A stretch of DNA of 55,666 bases from positions 1-55,666 of the forward strand of contig CATYSO010000016.1 of the NCBI GenBank assembly GCA_958412345.1. Reading direction: 5' to 3'. The notes under the pieces were generated by a model. The model saw nothing but the letters and a program-made list of their open reading frames with translations, was not told where the DNA came from and made no database searches. A program made the translations under genes and the position numbers. Origin of the DNA: an uncultured Collinsella sp. (GTDB lineage: Bacteria; Actinomycetota; Coriobacteriia; Coriobacteriales; Coriobacteriaceae). Below, one piece after another: positions 8,246 through 16,142 of this stretch; the first letter of the stretch is position 1; each line of letters begins with the position of its first letter.

Positions 8246-9256
8246 GTGGCAACGATGGACAAGAAAAATGTCTCAATGAGCGATGTGGCAGTTGCCGCGG
8301 GCGTTTCTCTCAAGACGGTGTCGCGCGTGATCAACGAGCCCGATAGCGTGCGCGAGTCGACGCGCGATAGGGTCCATGCGGCCATGGAGGAGCTTGGGTT
8401 CCGGGCGAACTTTGCCGCGCGTTCACTCAAGTTGGGCCGTTACGGGTGCATCGGCGTGGTGCTGTTCCACTTGTCGGGCGGCAACGTGGACATGATCGAC
8501 GGTATCGCTGATGCCGCCGAAGAGCGAGGCTTTGCTCTCACGATGATCAAAAAGCGGGCGGGGGAGAAGATGACCCTTGCCGAAGCGGCGCGTAGGATGT
8601 CGCAGCTTCCCGTCGACGGCATGATTTTCAACCTGCGTCAGATGGTCGATGACTTTGATACCTTTGAGGCACCGAAAGACCTCAAGACGGTGATTATCAC
8701 GCCGATGGAGCATCCTACCTGCTCCACCGTCAGTGACGACCAAGAGGACGGCGCGCGCATGGCGTGCGAGTACTTCTTGAATCGCGGGCACAAGAACGTG
8801 TACTTCGTCTCTGGTAAGAAAGAGTCGCTGTCGAGCCAGTGCCGTATGAAAGGTTGGCGTGCGGCACTCGAGGCGCGTGGCATTGAGCCGCCCGAGCCTC
8901 TGCAAGGCGATTGGAATGCGGATAGTGGCTATGCCGCGGGCCTTGTGCTTGCCGATAAGCCCGATTGCACGGCGGTCCTCGCTGCTAACGACTGCATGGC
9001 AAACGGCGTGATGATGGCTCTACGTGACAAGGGTCTGAGTGTGCCCGACGACGTGTCCGTGATCGGCTTCGACGATGAGCTCTACAAGACGATACCCAAC
9101 TCGATTCTGACGTCGGTGAAGTTTCGCCACCGCGAGCTGGGCATCCGTGCGCTTAACGAGGTCGTCGCAGGTCTGGAAGCCCCGAGCTCCAGAAGCCGTA
9201 CGCTCGTCTCGGGCGTGTTGGTCGAGCGCGCGAGCGTGCGGGATCTGCGGGCGTAG
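8246..9256 (+). CDS. LacI-family repressor 1, local regulator of lacE1-lacG1
   Basis: A 336-residue LacI/GalR-family repressor. The N-terminal HTH is VSMSDVAVAAGVSLKTVSRV, with recognition-helix residues Leu-Lys before TVSR, and the hinge region contains NFAARSLK. The rest is the periplasmic-binding-like sugar sensor ending near SVIGFDDELY. I prefer the GTG at 8246 because GGAG stands five bases before it; the ATG at 8255 has no well-placed site and the ATG at 8195 lies in the promoter. It is divergent from lacE1, with a palindromic operator between them, so it probably controls that operon. The inducer cannot be read from the sequence. Confidence 0.85.
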   Translation: MATMDKKNVSMSDVAVAAGVSLKTVSRVINEPDSVRESTRDRVHAAMEELGFRANFAARSLKLGRYGCIGVVLFHLSGGNVDMIDGIADAAEERGFALTMIKKRAGEKMTLAEAARRMSQLPVDGMIFNLRQMVDDFDTFEAPKDLKTVIITPMEHPTCSTVSDDQEDGARMACEYFLNRGHKNVYFVSGKKESLSSQCRMKGWRAALEARGIEPPEPLQGDWNADSGYAAGLVLADKPDCTAVLAANDCMANGVMMALRDKGLSVPDDVSVIGFDDELYKTIPNSILTSVKFRHRELGIRALNEVVAGLEAPSSRSRTLVSGVLVERASVRDLRA

Positions 9257-9273
9257 ACGTGCTCGGATCGTTC

Positions 9274-9490
9274 ATCTTGATCTGTAACAGGTAGACGTCC
9301 AAAATCGGTTTTAGTGTTACAGATTTAGACAATTCGGCCCGGCATATTCCGTTTGTCTCGACCTGTAACATCCAAGCGGTCAAAAGTGGTCTACATGTTA
9401 CATATTGAGATTTTCGGCTTGGCCTGTGCGTTCATCTCGAACTGTAACAGCTAGGGCCGAAAAACTCGGCTAGATGTTACAGATTAAGAT
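9274..9490. repeat. Inverted-repeat array B, three units
   Basis: Units begin at 9274, 9355 and 9434. Right arms begin at 9316, 9397 and 9476, always 42 nt after the left arm. Arms match array A (for instance GTTACAGATTTAGAC). The array lies between the convergent lacI1 and lacE2 genes, immediately past the lacI1 stop. Confidence 0.9.
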
Positions 9491-9517
9491 GAACAGGAGG
9501 ATGGGTGCGGTCTAAAC

Positions 9518-9562
9518 AAAATGGCCCGCGCATCACACATCGATGCACGGGCCATTTTTTTT
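9518..9562. terminator. Bidirectional terminator between lacI1 and lacE2
   Basis: A 14-bp stem with one mismatch (9521-9534 with 9542-9555) has an A-run on the left (TTTT on the minus strand) and eight T on the right. It can serve both lacI1 (plus) and the lacE2 operon (minus). Confidence 0.8.
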
Positions 9563-9591
9563 GTCTGCGAGCGGCAGGTAGCGTCAGCGTC

Positions 9592-11352
9592 TTATGCCTC
9601 GAGGTTTTCCTCGATCCAGTTGACGGCACCCTTGGGATCCTTAGTGAGGTCGATGTACTGTTTGCCCTTGGGCGACAGCAGCGTGATGCCCAGACGGTCG
9701 GTGTCGGCCTTCATCTCGTTGTAATAGGTGCGAACCTGCGGAGCCAGAACGATGACGTTGTACTGGTCCATGATGGCGTAGTGGCTGCCGTAGGCACCGG
9801 CGTTGGCGGTAATGTCGATGCCCAGCTCGTCGGCGCCTTCCTTAAGCGCGTTGGCGAGCAGTGCAGAGGTGCCGGCGCCAGCGCACAGAACCAGAACCCT
9901 CAGATCCTTGCCCTTAAGGGCGGACGGAGCTGCGGAGGCCTCAGTGGCAGAAGCGGTCTCGACAACGGGAGCCTCAACGGCGGGGGCGGCAGCGGTCTTG
10001 ACGGCCTTGACGGCCTTGGTCTCTTCTTCGGCCAGGGTCTCGGCCTCCTGCTTGCACAGGACGTTGTCGTAGGCCTTGCAGAACGGGTAGTAGATCAAGA
10101 AGTCAACGACCAGCAGGACGACAACCAGGACCAGAGAGATCGGCTGGAAGTTGGTGTCGATGAAGGTGCCGATCGGTCCGGGGAGTGCCCACGGCATGGC
10201 ATAGATAAAGCCGTTCATGCCCAAAAAGTCGATGAAGAACTTACCAATGAGGACGTTGGCCACGGGGGCAAACAGGAACGGGATCAGGAAGTACGGGTTG
10301 AGGATGATGGGCGCGGCGAACAGCAGCGGCTCGTTGACGGCGAACATCACGGGTACGACAGAGGCTTTGCCGACGGCCTTGAGCTGCTTGGAGCGCATAA
10401 AGAGCAGGAAGATGATCGGGACAATGAACGTGGCGCCGGTGCCGCCGAGCTCGCCGATGTAGTTACCGAAGTTCTCGGTCAGGGCAAGGGCGGGGTGACC
10501 GCCGGCCTGCAGCGTGGCGAGGTTGGTGGTGATGTTGCCAAACAGTGCGGCGTTGAGGGCAGGCTTAACGACCGAGGGGCCGTGGATGCCCATGAACCAG
10601 AACAGCGGAATCATGAACCAGATGAGGGCGAGACCGGCGTAGGAATCGGCGGCGGCGAACAGCGGGCTTACCAGCGTGGAGATGACGTTGGCAAACGGGA
10701 CGGCCAAGCAGGTGCGGCAGATAACGTCGATGATGGCGACAAACAGGATGGAGAAGCTGAAGGCGAAGATGTCGCGGAAGTTCTGGGCGATGGCGCCGGG
10801 GACTTCTTTGGGCAGCTTGATGGTGATGTCGCGCTTAATGCAGAAGGCATAGATGTTGACCGTGGCAAATGCGGCGACAAAGGAGCTCAGCAGGCCCTTG
10901 GTGCCCATGTTGTCGGTAAAGAACACCGAGACATCGGCGCCGTCGATCTTGGCACTCGTCTGGGTAACGGCCAAGATGAGCATAGCGCACATGGCGGCGA
11001 CCATGGTGCTCGTGGCGTTGATGGCCTTGCCGGCAGGCATACGGCGGTTCTTGGAGCCGGTCAGCGCGCTTGCGGTGGTGCCGGCGACCATGATGCCCAC
11101 GACGCCCATCGTGAAGTTGTAAACCTTGTTGCAGAAGTTCACGACGTCGACGTTCCACCAGTCGGGCAGCGTAAAGCCGCCGACCGTGGCGACAACGCCC
11201 GGCAGGGTCGAAATAAGCAGGAAGACAGAAGAAGACAGGATGATGGGCATTGCTGCCAAAAAGCCGTCTTTAATGGCCTGAAGGTAGATGTTCTTAGAGA
11301 CCTTGTCGAAGTACGGCTGGCCTTTCTCCAAGAACTTAACGATCGATTCCAT
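9592..11352 (-). CDS. lacE: PTS lactose-family transporter subunit IICB, second paralog
   Basis: A 586-residue paralog of LacE1 with the same layout: an EIIC membrane domain (FLAAMPIILSSSVFLLIS near the start, WFMGIHGPSVV, GGTGATFIVP, FAVNEPLLFAAP), an Ala/Glu-rich linker and a C-terminal EIIB domain with phosphocysteine Cys490 in VLVLCAGAGTS. Together with LacF it should bring in a beta-galactoside as the 6-phosphate. Its ribosome site is GAGGAG, eight bases before the ATG. Here the gene order is inverted relative to the other pairs: lacG2 comes first, then lacE2, with a 176-bp gap holding a strong hairpin. Confidence 0.87.
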   Translation of the reverse strand: MESIVKFLEKGQPYFDKVSKNIYLQAIKDGFLAAMPIILSSSVFLLISTLPGVVATVGGFTLPDWWNVDVVNFCNKVYNFTMGVVGIMVAGTTASALTGSKNRRMPAGKAINATSTMVAAMCAMLILAVTQTSAKIDGADVSVFFTDNMGTKGLLSSFVAAFATVNIYAFCIKRDITIKLPKEVPGAIAQNFRDIFAFSFSILFVAIIDVICRTCLAVPFANVISTLVSPLFAAADSYAGLALIWFMIPLFWFMGIHGPSVVKPALNAALFGNITTNLATLQAGGHPALALTENFGNYIGELGGTGATFIVPIIFLLFMRSKQLKAVGKASVVPVMFAVNEPLLFAAPIILNPYFLIPFLFAPVANVLIGKFFIDFLGMNGFIYAMPWALPGPIGTFIDTNFQPISLVLVVVLLVVDFLIYYPFCKAYDNVLCKQEAETLAEEETKAVKAVKTAAAPAVEAPVVETASATEASAAPSALKGKDLRVLVLCAGAGTSALLANALKEGADELGIDITANAGAYGSHYAIMDQYNVIVLAPQVRTYYNEMKADTDRLGITLLSPKGKQYIDLTKDPKGAVNWIEENLEA

Positions 11353-11460
11353 AGTTCACGCTCCTCTTTGCATGAAATCTTAATGGCATGGACGTTGAAA
11401 ACCTATATGGTCTCCCGCTTGCTAAAAGCCCGGGTGCAGGCGGGGTCGGTCCCAGGGGGA

Positions 11461-11507
11461 GAGAGGGGAGCGGCTGGGTTTGTATCGCATAGGGCCGCTC
11501 CCCTCTC
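11461..11507 (-). promoter_or_regulatory. Hairpin in the lacG2-lacE2 intercistronic gap
   Basis: A perfect 14-bp stem (11461-11474 with 11494-11507, arm GAGAGGGGAGCGGC) sits in the gap between lacG2 and lacE2. There is no T-run after it on the minus strand, so it looks more like an mRNA processing or stability element than a full terminator. This role is inferred. Confidence 0.5.
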
Positions 11508-11528
11508 GGGGGAAAGCGAGGCGATGCG

Positions 11529-12977
11529 CTACTGCGCGTCTGCCATAGTGTCGGCGAGCTCCTTGTACCAGAGTGCCGACTGCTTGATGTAGCGTTTTTG
11601 CGTGTCGAAGTTGATGTAGAACAGGCCGTAGCGCTTGTTATAGCCATTGGCCCACGAGAACTGGTCCTGCAGGCTCCAGATAAAGTAGCCCTGGACGTCG
11701 ACGCCCTCGGCGCGCGCCTGGAGCACCTTCTCCATGTGCTGGTCGACAAAGTCGATGCGCTCGGGATCGGCGACGATGCCGTTTGCGTCGGGCTCGGGGT
11801 CCTTGTGGCCCAGGCCGTTTTCGGTGATATAGATGACGGGGAGGTTGGGATAGGTGGCGCTGATGTGCTTGAGCGTGTCGTAGAGGCCTTGCGGGTAGAT
11901 GAGCCAATCCCAGTCGGTGGTGGGGATACCCGGCATATCGACCTGCTGCCCGACGCCCTTAAACTTAAAGCACGAGGTGCCCTTGTCGCCGGTGCCGTTA
12001 AAGCTGTTGGTGGACTCGCCATCGTAGGCGGCGATAAACGCCGACTGATAGTAGTTGAGGCCGAACATATCGTTGCGGGGCGCCGCCTTGGCGAGCTCCT
12101 CCATGTCGCTGTCCTCAACCGTAAGTGTGGCGTTGTTGGCGCGCAGAATCTCGTTGATGAGTGAGAGGGTGCGCGCGGAGTAGTGGCCCAGGAAGGCGCC
12201 GTCCATGATGAAGTCGGTGTAGAAGGCGTTGTACAGGTCGGCGGCGTGCTGGTCGGCGGGCGAGTCGGTGGCAGGATATGCCGGCGTCAGGACGTTGACC
12301 ATGCCAATGCGGCCGCCCAGGTGCTCGGTCTCGTCAAGATCCTTATACAGGTTGACGGCGCGGGCGTGGGCAACGAGCTCGTTGTGCTGGCTCTGGATGC
12401 CGCTCGTCACATCAAAGTGATGGTTGGGCGGGAAGTTGCCTTGGATGTATTGGGAGTGCGAGAGGCTGATGAGCTCGTTGATGGTGAACCAATTCTTGAC
12501 CTCGCGGAACTCGCGGAAGCAGAACTCGGCATAGCGCACATAGGCGTCGACGGTCTTGCGGTTGAGCCAGTCGCCCTGGTTGAACAGGGCGGCGGGGGAG
12601 TCAAAGTGATGCAGGGACACATAGGGCTCGACGCCATACTTTTTGCAGCAGGCGAACAACTCGTGGTAGTGCTTAACGCCCTCGGCGAGGGGCTCGGCAT
12701 CGTCGCCGTTGGGGAAGATGCGGGTCCAGGCGATGGACACACGGATGGCGTTGAGTCCATGCTCGGCAGAAAGGCGGATATCCTCCTCGTAACGGTTGTA
12801 GAAATCACTGGCCGGGTCGGGCAAAAAGCGACCCTGGGCGACAAGGTAATCGTCCCACATGGTCTTACCCTTGCCTGCCACCTTCGTGGAACCTTCCGTT
12901 TGGTACGCGGCGGTTGCGGCGCCCCAAACAAAGCCCTTCGGCAGCTGCTGTACGCGGTTTAGCAAAGACATATGCAT
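11529..12977 (-). CDS. lacG: 6-phospho-beta-galactosidase-like GH1, second paralog
   Basis: A 482-residue GH1 enzyme related to LacG but the most divergent of the three. The acid/base is Glu168 (INEL rather than FNEI) and the nucleophile is Glu386 in ITENG. The 6-phosphate pocket is kept: Ser441, Trp442, Lys448 and Tyr450 in SWANGYNKRYG. The Trp again favours a galactoside-6-phosphate substrate, but differences around residues 170-190 (LISLSHSQYIQGNFPPNHH) suggest another aglycone preference. Either the ATG at 12977 or the one at 12971 could start it; AGAGG fits the first. It is the first gene before lacE2, and its promoter carries two LacI2-type operators. Confidence 0.83.
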   Translation of the reverse strand: MHMSLLNRVQQLPKGFVWGAATAAYQTEGSTKVAGKGKTMWDDYLVAQGRFLPDPASDFYNRYEEDIRLSAEHGLNAIRVSIAWTRIFPNGDDAEPLAEGVKHYHELFACCKKYGVEPYVSLHHFDSPAALFNQGDWLNRKTVDAYVRYAEFCFREFREVKNWFTINELISLSHSQYIQGNFPPNHHFDVTSGIQSQHNELVAHARAVNLYKDLDETEHLGGRIGMVNVLTPAYPATDSPADQHAADLYNAFYTDFIMDGAFLGHYSARTLSLINEILRANNATLTVEDSDMEELAKAAPRNDMFGLNYYQSAFIAAYDGESTNSFNGTGDKGTSCFKFKGVGQQVDMPGIPTTDWDWLIYPQGLYDTLKHISATYPNLPVIYITENGLGHKDPEPDANGIVADPERIDFVDQHMEKVLQARAEGVDVQGYFIWSLQDQFSWANGYNKRYGLFYINFDTQKRYIKQSALWYKELADTMADAQ

Positions 12978-13090
12978 ACATCCTCTCGTCTCGCTGTTCG
13001 ATATTGTGCGTTTGCGCTCAGGAAGCTCCCTGGTTAGCGTTCAGCGGTGAAAAGCCCGATAAACGCTAACCTAAAATGATTAGAACCAAA

Positions 13091-13128
13091 ATGAGCACGT
13101 GAACATTTGACAATGAGCACGTTAACAT
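13091..13128. promoter_or_regulatory. Tandem LacI2 operators before lacG2
   Basis: ATGAGCACGTGAACAT (13091-13106) and ATGAGCACGTTAACAT (13113-13128) lie 22 bp apart, two helical turns, upstream of lacG2. A third, degenerate copy lies at 13245-13260 before lacI2. Confidence 0.72.
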
Positions 13129-13171
13129 CCGGTTGGGATGTATAGAAACAAAACAACTTCAAACAGCCGCG

Positions 13172-13260
13172 AACGGTTATATTTGTTCGGTAAGCGGTTT
13201 TGATTGACAGAAGTTTTCATGTTGTGGTATGTGGCTCGGGTATCATGAGCACGTTATCAA
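13172..13260 (+). promoter_or_regulatory. lacI2 promoter and operator
   Basis: A consensus -35 TTGACA occurs at 13205-13210, with a weak TATGTG about 18 bp later. The operator-like ATGAGCACGTTATCAA follows at 13245-13260. Upstream there is a CGAACGGTT word (13170-13178) and a TTCGGTAAGCGGTT word, resembling the shared GTGAACGGT motif seen in other promoters here. Confidence 0.5.
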
Positions 13261-13311
13261 TGTATGTACGATGCGCCATGGGCGCGGGGAATAGTTGGGA
13301 AGCAGGTTAGC

Positions 13312-14349
13312 GTGGAAGGCATGGCTCAGCAGACAAGGAATGGTCGTTCGGCGAGCGCGGCAGAGGTTGCGGCGCTCGCTGGCGTGAGCCGCCAGACTGT
13401 GTCTCGCGTGGTCAACGGTATGCCCAACGTGACGGAAAAGACGCGCAAGCGTGTGCTGGCCGCCATGGAAGAGCTGGGCTTTCGTCCCAATTTTGCTGGA
13501 ACGGCGTTGCGCGGCGGGTCGTATCGTTCTATTGGCCTGTGCATGTACAACATCACGCGTGTCGGTAACCTGGCGACGCTCGAGGGTATCATGCAAGCGG
13601 CGCGCGAGCACGATTTTGCCGTCACTATGATCGAGATGGGCGGCGACAAGCCCTATGCACTTGCCGATGCCTCGCGCCGCATGGTCGAGCGACCCGTCGA
13701 CGGCATGATTCTCAACATGAACCGCATGGCTCCCGATTTTGAGGAGTTTGTTCCCCAGCCGGGAGTGCGAACGGTCATCCTGTCCATGTATGCGCATCCA
13801 CGCTGCACGACGATCGACTCCGACCAGTATGGTTCGTGCGAGCTGTTGACCAATTATCTGCTGGAACATGGTCACTCGAATATGCGGTTTGTGGCGGGTC
13901 CGGAAAACTCGATTTCCTCGCGTTTTCGTGAGGCCGGTTGGCGCGATACGCTGGGTCGTGCTCATATCGATGCCGCTCCGATGCTGCGTGGCGATTGGAG
14001 TGCGGACAGTGGGTACGCCATGGGCGAGCGGATTGCGGCCGAGGCGCTTGCCGGCGGGTCGCAGGCGCCGACTGCCGTGCTTGCGGCAAATGACCAGATG
14101 GCGCTGGGCGTTATCGCCGCGCTCGAGAACGCGGGCCTGTCCGTGCCCGACGACGTGAGCGTGGTTGGTATCGACGACGCGCTCGAGGGACTTGTTCCTC
14201 ACAATCGGCTGACGACGCTGCGATTTGATTTGCGCGGTGTCGGTAAGCTTGCGTTTGAGGCGGCGATTGGAGAGAACTCGTCTATCGAGGCGATTCATGT
14301 GCCGAGTACGCTGGTCGAACGCTCGACTGTTAGGGACATACGGGGTTAG
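13312..14349 (+). CDS. LacI-family repressor 2, local regulator of lacG2-lacE2
   Basis: A LacI/GalR-family regulator of 345 residues from the GTG at 13312, which is preceded by AGCAGG; the in-frame ATG at 13264 sits beside an operator and lacks a ribosome site. The HTH is ASAAEVAALAGVSRQTVSRV, with Arg-Gln in the recognition helix. The sensor domain runs through GGDKPYALADASRRM, HPRCTTIDSDQYG and SVVGIDDALEG. It is divergent from lacG2-lacE2, and the intervening region carries three ATGAGCACGT operators, so it probably represses that operon and itself. It is closest in layout to LacI3 and LacI4 of this window. Confidence 0.85.
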   Translation: MEGMAQQTRNGRSASAAEVAALAGVSRQTVSRVVNGMPNVTEKTRKRVLAAMEELGFRPNFAGTALRGGSYRSIGLCMYNITRVGNLATLEGIMQAAREHDFAVTMIEMGGDKPYALADASRRMVERPVDGMILNMNRMAPDFEEFVPQPGVRTVILSMYAHPRCTTIDSDQYGSCELLTNYLLEHGHSNMRFVAGPENSISSRFREAGWRDTLGRAHIDAAPMLRGDWSADSGYAMGERIAAEALAGGSQAPTAVLAANDQMALGVIAALENAGLSVPDDVSVVGIDDALEGLVPHNRLTTLRFDLRGVGKLAFEAAIGENSSIEAIHVPSTLVERSTVRDIRG

Positions 14350-14363
14350 GCCCTACTCCGTTT

Positions 14364-14501
14364 GTCTCGATTTGTAACAGGTAGACGGTCAAAAGCGGGC
14401 TACGTGTTACAGATTTAGATTCTTCGGAAAGAGCAATCCTGTTCGTCTCAATCTGTAACAGCTAGGGCCGAAAATCTCAGCTAGATGTTACAGATCGAAA
14501 C
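14364..14501. repeat. Inverted-repeat array C, two units
   Basis: Units begin at 14364 and 14445 with right arms at 14406 and 14487, again a 42-nt offset and an 81-bp period. Arms match those of arrays A and B. The array lies between the convergent lacI2 and lacG3 genes, starting 15 bp past the lacI2 stop. Confidence 0.88.
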
Positions 14502-14521
14502 AAACGGCTTCCGGCCTGCAC

Positions 14522-14564
14522 AAAAAGACCGGGGGTGGTGCGCCGTGTGACGTGCCACCCCCGG
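14522..14564 (-). terminator. Terminator of the lacE3-lacG3 operon
   Basis: A 10-bp perfect stem CCGGGGGTGG / CCACCCCCGG (14529-14538 with 14555-14564) is followed on the minus strand by TCTTTTTG. Confidence 0.78.
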
Positions 14565-14632
14565 CTGAGAAATGGGGACAGGTTATGTGAACGGGGCAAT
14601 CCCGCTACCAGCAAGCCGCTCGCCGCAAGCCA

Positions 14633-16072
14633 CTAGTCCAGACGACGGGTCTGCGCCACGTGCTTGTACCAGTAGGCGCTTGCCTTGGGCGTGCGCTTCT
14701 GGGTTTCAAAGTCAACGTAGAAAAAGCCGTAACGCTTGTTGTAGCCGTTGGTCCAGGAGAACTGATCCTGCAGGCTCCACAGGAAGTAACCGCCCACGTT
14801 GACGCCCACCTCCATAGCCTTGAGCAGCCAGCGCAGGTGCTGCTCGATGTAGTCGATGCGCGGCTGGTCGTCCACAAAGCCGTCCTTGTAGGGATCCTTG
14901 TAGCCCATGCCGTTCTCGGTGATGAAGATCTGCTTGTAGTTGGGGTAGCGCTGCTTAATGTAGACGAGCAGATCGAACAGACCCTCGGGATAGATGATCC
15001 AGTCCCAGTCGGTGGTGGGGATGCCGGGCTTGTTTACATGCTCGCCAATGCCCTTGACGCGCCAGCGGCCGGTGCCCTTTTCGCCCGTACCGTTGTGGTG
15101 CAGGTCGTTCTCGCCATCGTAAGCCTTGAGGAAGCGGCACTGGTAGTTGTTAACGCCCAAGTAGTCGTTGTAGAGCGCTGCTTCGCGCATAATCTCGAGG
15201 TCCTCGTCCAGGATCTCGATGGTGCCGCCCGAGACGGCAGCCAGGCGGTTGGCGCACTCGAGGGTGTCGGGGGCATAGTCGCCGCGGAAGGTGGCGTCGA
15301 GCAAAAACTGGTTCTGCAGCACGTGCTCGTTGTTGGCGGCCTTGATGTCGGCGGGGTCGTTCTCGTTGAGGGGGTACTTAAACTCCAGCGACTGAATGAC
15401 GCCGATCTTGCCCTTAAAGCCGCCGTTGTGGAAGGCCAGCACGGCCTTGGCGTGTGCGAGCATCATGTTGTGCTCGCACTGGAAGGCCTCGGCCAGATGA
15501 GCTTTGACGCCGCCGGGGAAGGTGCCCTCGATGTAGGTGTTGGAGGCGTCGGCCCAGATTTCGTTAAAGGTGAACCAGTAGGTCACCTGGTCGGCGTACT
15601 CCTTAAAGCAGAAGGTGGCAAAGTTCACAAAGGCGTCGATGGTCTCGCGGTTGAGGAAGTCGCCCTTCTCAAAGAGGGGCAGCGGCGTGTCAAAGTGATG
15701 CAGCGTGACAAACGGCTCAACGTGGTGCTTGTGGCACTCGGCGAAGAGATCGTGGTAGAACTGGACACCCTCGGGGTTGATCTCGCCGGTGCCGTTGGGG
15801 AAGATGCGACTCCAGGCGATGGAGAGGCGGATGCCGTTGATGCCGAACTCCTCGCAGAGCTCCAGGTCGACGGGGTACTGGTTGTAGAAGTCGGAGGCAG
15901 GATCGGGGGAGAAGCGGCCCTGGGCCTCCAGGAAGTCGTCCCAGGCAACCTTGCCCTTACCGTGAGTGCGGGTCTCGCCCTCTACCTGGTAGGCAGCGGT
16001 GGCGCCGCCAAAGACAAAGTCCTCGGGAAACTGCGCAGGCGGGTTGGTGACGCTAGCAGGATTAACGGACAT
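14633..16072 (-). CDS. lacG: 6-phospho-beta-galactosidase (GH1), third paralog
   Basis: A 479-residue GH1 enzyme very close to LacG1 and to Lactococcus LacG (for instance the segments SIAWSRIFPNGTGEIN and FYHDLFAECHKHHVEPFVTL). The acid/base is Glu171 in FNEI and the nucleophile is Glu386 in ITENG. The phosphate pocket has Ser439, Trp440, Lys446 and Tyr448. Of the three paralogs this one, paired with the most canonical LacE (LacE3), is the best candidate for the true lactose-6-phosphate hydrolase; that ranking is my inference. It is the second gene of the operon, 70 bp after lacE3, and ends before a strong terminator. Confidence 0.9.
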   Translation of the reverse strand: MSVNPASVTNPPAQFPEDFVFGGATAAYQVEGETRTHGKGKVAWDDFLEAQGRFSPDPASDFYNQYPVDLELCEEFGINGIRLSIAWSRIFPNGTGEINPEGVQFYHDLFAECHKHHVEPFVTLHHFDTPLPLFEKGDFLNRETIDAFVNFATFCFKEYADQVTYWFTFNEIWADASNTYIEGTFPGGVKAHLAEAFQCEHNMMLAHAKAVLAFHNGGFKGKIGVIQSLEFKYPLNENDPADIKAANNEHVLQNQFLLDATFRGDYAPDTLECANRLAAVSGGTIEILDEDLEIMREAALYNDYLGVNNYQCRFLKAYDGENDLHHNGTGEKGTGRWRVKGIGEHVNKPGIPTTDWDWIIYPEGLFDLLVYIKQRYPNYKQIFITENGMGYKDPYKDGFVDDQPRIDYIEQHLRWLLKAMEVGVNVGGYFLWSLQDQFSWTNGYNKRYGFFYVDFETQKRTPKASAYWYKHVAQTRRLD

Positions 16073-16142
16073 GATGAAATATCCAATCGTCTAAATCGAA
16101 GGGCCAGCCGGCTGTTGATGGTCGGCTGGCCCTGGGCGTTAC

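Noticed and set aside
4306..14501. CRISPR-like appearance of the repeat arrays
   Set aside because: Repeats alternate in orientation, the between-arm loops are conserved, spacer lengths are short and no cas gene is present.
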